Assembly: GCF_014646815.1 (NCBI RefSeq)
Contig: NZ_BMNZ01000004.1
Coordinates: forward strand, 26,437-90,436
Length of the DNA stretch: 64,000 nt
Direction: 5' to 3'
Source of the DNA: Terrabacter tumescens
GTDB lineage: Bacteria > Actinomycetota > Actinomycetes > Actinomycetales > Dermatophilaceae
This document shows positions 62,190 to 64,000 of this stretch, one piece after another. The translations under genes and the position numbers were made by a program. The notes beneath the pieces were generated by a model, which saw only the letters and a program-made list of their open reading frames with translations, was not told where the DNA came from and did not search any database. Position 1 is the stretch's first letter; the number at the start of each line of letters is the position of its first letter.

Positions 62190-63011
62190 TCAGCGGGCGT
62201 CGGCGGTGCGACGACGGGCGAGCAGGACGAGCCCGCCTGCGGCAGCAGCGGCCCCGCCGATGGCGGCGTAGCGCGCCACGTCGGCCGCCTGCTTCTCGTC
62301 GGCGACCTGTCCGCCGGCCCCGGCGGGCACACCGCCCGGCGCGGAGTGCATGCCCGAGATGGTCTGGACTGCGAGCGCGAGGTTCTTGTCGGCGGCGCTG
62401 CCCCACGCGTACACGATCGTGTTGGTGCCCTCCTTGAGGTTCACGTCGGCTGGACCGATCGCGACGGTCGAGGTCCCGGCGAGGACGACGTCGGCCTTGA
62501 TGGTGCCCGCGTCGACGACGGCCTTGGCCTCGTTGGGGTTGGTCAGGCCCTTGAGGGCGACGGCTCCGTTGGCGCGGACGTCGACGGCCGGGGCGGCCGC
62601 CGTGTGGCGGACCGTGAGGCGCGCCTTGCCGGCCGGCACCTTGGACGTGTCGTTGACGAACGGCGTCAGCACCGGCTTGCCCGCCTCGGACAGGTGCGCG
62701 ACGACCGTGACGTTGGCGCCGCCGGGCACGGCGACGCCCTTGGCCTCGATGATCGCCTTGCCACCGGCGCCGGCACCGGCTGCCGTCACCTTGAGGTCGT
62801 AGCTGCCCTCGGGGAGCATCAGCGGGTCGGTCAGCGTGCCCGGCTTGAAGTTCGTCAGGAGGGACTTGCCGTTGGCGTAGACGTCGACCGTGGCGCCCGG
62901 GACGGCGTGCAGGATCGAGACCGTGGCGTCGGCGGCGTGCGCGGGGCCGGCCACGAGGGCGGCCGGAGCGAGGGCGAGCGCGGTGGCGGCGGCGATGCGA
63001 AGGGACTTCAT
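62190..63011 (-). CDS. DUF4397 surface protein with C-terminal membrane anchor
   Basis: A 273-residue secreted protein: signal peptide with AHA cleavage site (residue about 26), two DUF4397-type beta domains (SILHAVPGATVDVYANGKSL; RLTVRHTAAAPAVDVRANGA) and a C-terminal helix followed by LLARRRTADAR, the layout of a wall- or membrane-retained protein, but without an LPxTG motif. Adjacent to the class F sortase, 52 bases apart. Role in adhesion is only a guess. Confidence 0.88.
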   Translation of the reverse strand: MKSLRIAAATALALAPAALVAGPAHAADATVSILHAVPGATVDVYANGKSLLTNFKPGTLTDPLMLPEGSYDLKVTAAGAGAGGKAIIEAKGVAVPGGANVTVVAHLSEAGKPVLTPFVNDTSKVPAGKARLTVRHTAAAPAVDVRANGAVALKGLTNPNEAKAVVDAGTIKADVVLAGTSTVAIGPADVNLKEGTNTIVYAWGSAADKNLALAVQTISGMHSAPGGVPAGAGGQVADEKQAADVARYAAIGGAAAAAGGLVLLARRRTADAR

Positions 63012-63093
63012 GACGGTTCCTTTCGAGGGGTTGCTCCCGGGAGCGTCGGCTGCGCTCCGGCGGGGTGTGAGCTGTGCGGGTGTCCCGTCGGGG

Positions 63094-63153
63094 TCAGGGC
63101 TCGACGGGGCGCGGGGCGAGGGCGAGGCCGTCGACGAGGTTGCGCGTCTTCAC
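63094..63153 (-). CDS. Possible 19-residue leader-like peptide
   Basis: GTG 63153 with AGAGAGGA just upstream encodes KTRNLVDGLALAPRPVEP after the first residue and stops at 63094, 83 bases before the DUF4397 start in the same direction. The ribosome site is good, but the frame is short and I see no conserved feature. It may be a leader peptide or chance. Confidence 0.25.
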   Translation of the reverse strand: MKTRNLVDGLALAPRPVEP

Positions 63154-63271
63154 GGTCCGTCCTCTCTTTCGGAGCAACGGCTGCGTATGCCGTCTGCCCC
63201 CTCTTCCGAGGACACCCCCTCCGTGGATGCACCGGACGCGAACTTTTTTCTGCGGCTCCGTCAGGGGGCTC

Positions 63272-63556
63272 GACCGCGGCTTCTCCGCCGGGGCGGAGTT
63301 TCGGGGCGCGGGAGGGTCAGCCGGCCGCGCCTTCTCCGCCGGGGCGGAGGTTGTGAGGCGCGGGAGGGTCAGCCGGCACGCGGCTTCTCCGCCGGGGCGG
63401 AGTTTCGGGGCGCGGGAGGGTCAGCCGGCACGCGGCTTCTCCGCCGGGGCGGAGTTTCGGGGCGCGGGAGGGTCCGCCGACCGCGACTTCTCGGCTGGGG
63501 CGGAGGTTTCGGGCCACGCCACGATGGAACGACCGCGACTTCACCGCCGGGGCGGG
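63272..63556. repeat. 52-bp tandem repeat array, six copies
   Basis: The core TTCTCCGCCGGGGCGG begins at 63281, 63332, 63385 and 63437, with degenerate copies at 63488 and 63540: period 51-53 bp. Copies 3 and 4 are almost identical. Each core can fold (CCGCC with GGCGG). The array ends at the stop codon of the amine oxidase gene. Confidence 0.92.
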
Positions 63557-64000
63557 TCAGAGGTGGACGTTGACCGCCTCGGCCGCGCGCTGGCCGGAGA
63601 CGAGGGCGCCCTGGATCGAGGCGGTGTCGCGGTGGTCGCCGCACACGAAGATGCCGTCGCCGAGCGTGACGGGGGAGCGCACCGTGAGCGGCGGCGTCAT
63701 CGCGGGCAGGGCGGCGTCGACGCGGTGCCGGGTGACGGTGCGCCAGCCGGAGGTGTCGCAGCCGTAGATCTCGCCGACGTGGCGCAGCACGTCGGCCTCG
63801 GGGGCGTCGCCGTCGGGACGGTCGAGCAGGCAGGTCGCCTCGACGAGGTGCTTCGTCGGCGGCGCGTAGCTCGGGGCGGCAGCGGTCATCACGGCGGTGT
63901 TCCAGACCGGACCGGGTGGCGCGGCGTCGTGGCGCCGCCGGCCGTCGACGGCGACGAGCGGCAGCGAGTGGGGCGGCTCCGGGGCCTCGAACCACCACGT
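63557..64000 (-). CDS. FAD-dependent amine oxidase/desaturase, C-terminal part
   Basis: The frame is open to the right edge and reads TWWFEAPEPPHSLPLVAVDG inward, so the gene begins outside the window. The visible C-terminus has the flavin-binding end motif of the amine oxidase/protoporphyrinogen oxidase fold: GIFVCGDHRDTASIQGALVS GQRAAEAV. About 148 residues are visible. The N-terminal Rossmann motif is not in view, so only the broad family is assigned. Confidence 0.85.
   Translation of the reverse strand, partial: TWWFEAPEPPHSLPLVAVDGRRRHDAAPPGPVWNTAVMTAAAPSYAPPTKHLVEATCLLDRPDGDAPEADVLRHVGEIYGCDTSGWRTVTRHRVDAALPAMTPPLTVRSPVTLGDGIFVCGDHRDTASIQGALVSGQRAAEAVNVHL

Larger units (their letters stand above)
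63012..63556. other. Intergenic region with tandem repeats
   Basis: 545 bases. It contains the promoter of the DUF4397 gene, a possible 19-codon reading frame at 63094-63153, an AT patch (TTTTTT at about 63244), one GTATGCC word and the 52-bp tandem repeat array 63272-63556. Confidence 0.6.

Noticed and set aside
61350-63356. 668-codon plus-strand frame over sortase and DUF4397 genes
   Set aside because: Antisense to two recognisable genes; no domain.
63272-63556. CRISPR array
   Set aside because: Repeats are contiguous with no unique spacers, and there are no cas genes.

Overview
This window is very GC-rich DNA with dense, often overlapping genes and reading-frame third positions that are almost all G or C. 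The gene content is that of an actinobacterium: a PknG-type kinase with GlnX/GlnH, an AfsR/SARP regulator, a SigK/RskA pair, SoxR, a PIG-L deacetylase, monomeric isocitrate dehydrogenase, a topoisomerase I with a Lys/Ala tail, and the 'helicase/secretion neighbourhood' (TadE-like protein and DECH helicase). Several features (genome style, gene families) are compatible with the Intrasporangiaceae, but that placement is inference.

Layout. 1-10 kb: end of a TadE-like gene, a cysteine-free Rrf2 regulator, a sulfate ABC transporter operon (substrate-binding lipoprotein, CysT, CysW, CysA), a deleted aldo/keto reductase pseudogene, the DECH helicase, a STAS protein and a methyltransferase that appears to start at CTG. 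10-15 kb: a TetR regulator with a clear operator and a heterodimeric ABC exporter. 15-21 kb: an AfsR-type SARP surrounded by four genes for wall-hydrolase-like proteins or a tiny secreted two-cysteine peptide; each carries the same pair of GTTAG repeats exactly 11 bp apart in its promoter. 21-22 kb: SoxR and a small P-loop kinase. 22-35.3 kb: one long minus-strand operon (TelA, XpaC-like, CbxX-type AAA+ ATPase, GlnX-like membrane sensor, GlnH lipoprotein, coiled-coil protein, PknG-like kinase, PP2C phosphatase, VWA protein, FHA protein), mostly joined by 4-bp stop/start overlaps. It looks like a complete phospho-signalling system.

35-50 kb is mainly housekeeping: DODA dioxygenase, GyrI-like protein, topA, acetyltransferase, PIG-L deacetylase, SCP2 protein, acyl-CoA dehydrogenase, the gluconate module (GntP, gluconokinase, divergent GntR regulator), a DUF2199-like protein and NADP-isocitrate dehydrogenase. 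50-60 kb: a serine beta-lactamase-like hydrolase, an acetyltransferase, then three efflux modules (MFS/TetR, MFS/TetR, MMPL/MarR), each with a palindromic operator between divergent genes. 60-64 kb: RskA-like anti-sigma factor with a minisatellite-encoded Asp-Thr-Arg-Thr repeat, its sigma factor, a class F sortase, a DUF4397 surface protein, a 52-bp tandem repeat array, and the C-terminal part of a flavin amine oxidase.

The strongest candidates for something undescribed are the SARP regulon at 15-21 kb and the TelA-to-FHA signalling operon at 22-35 kb. At the genome scale, the heptamer GGCATAC/GTATGCC is strikingly over-represented across the whole window. No tRNA, rRNA, CRISPR array, prophage or insertion sequence was recognised.
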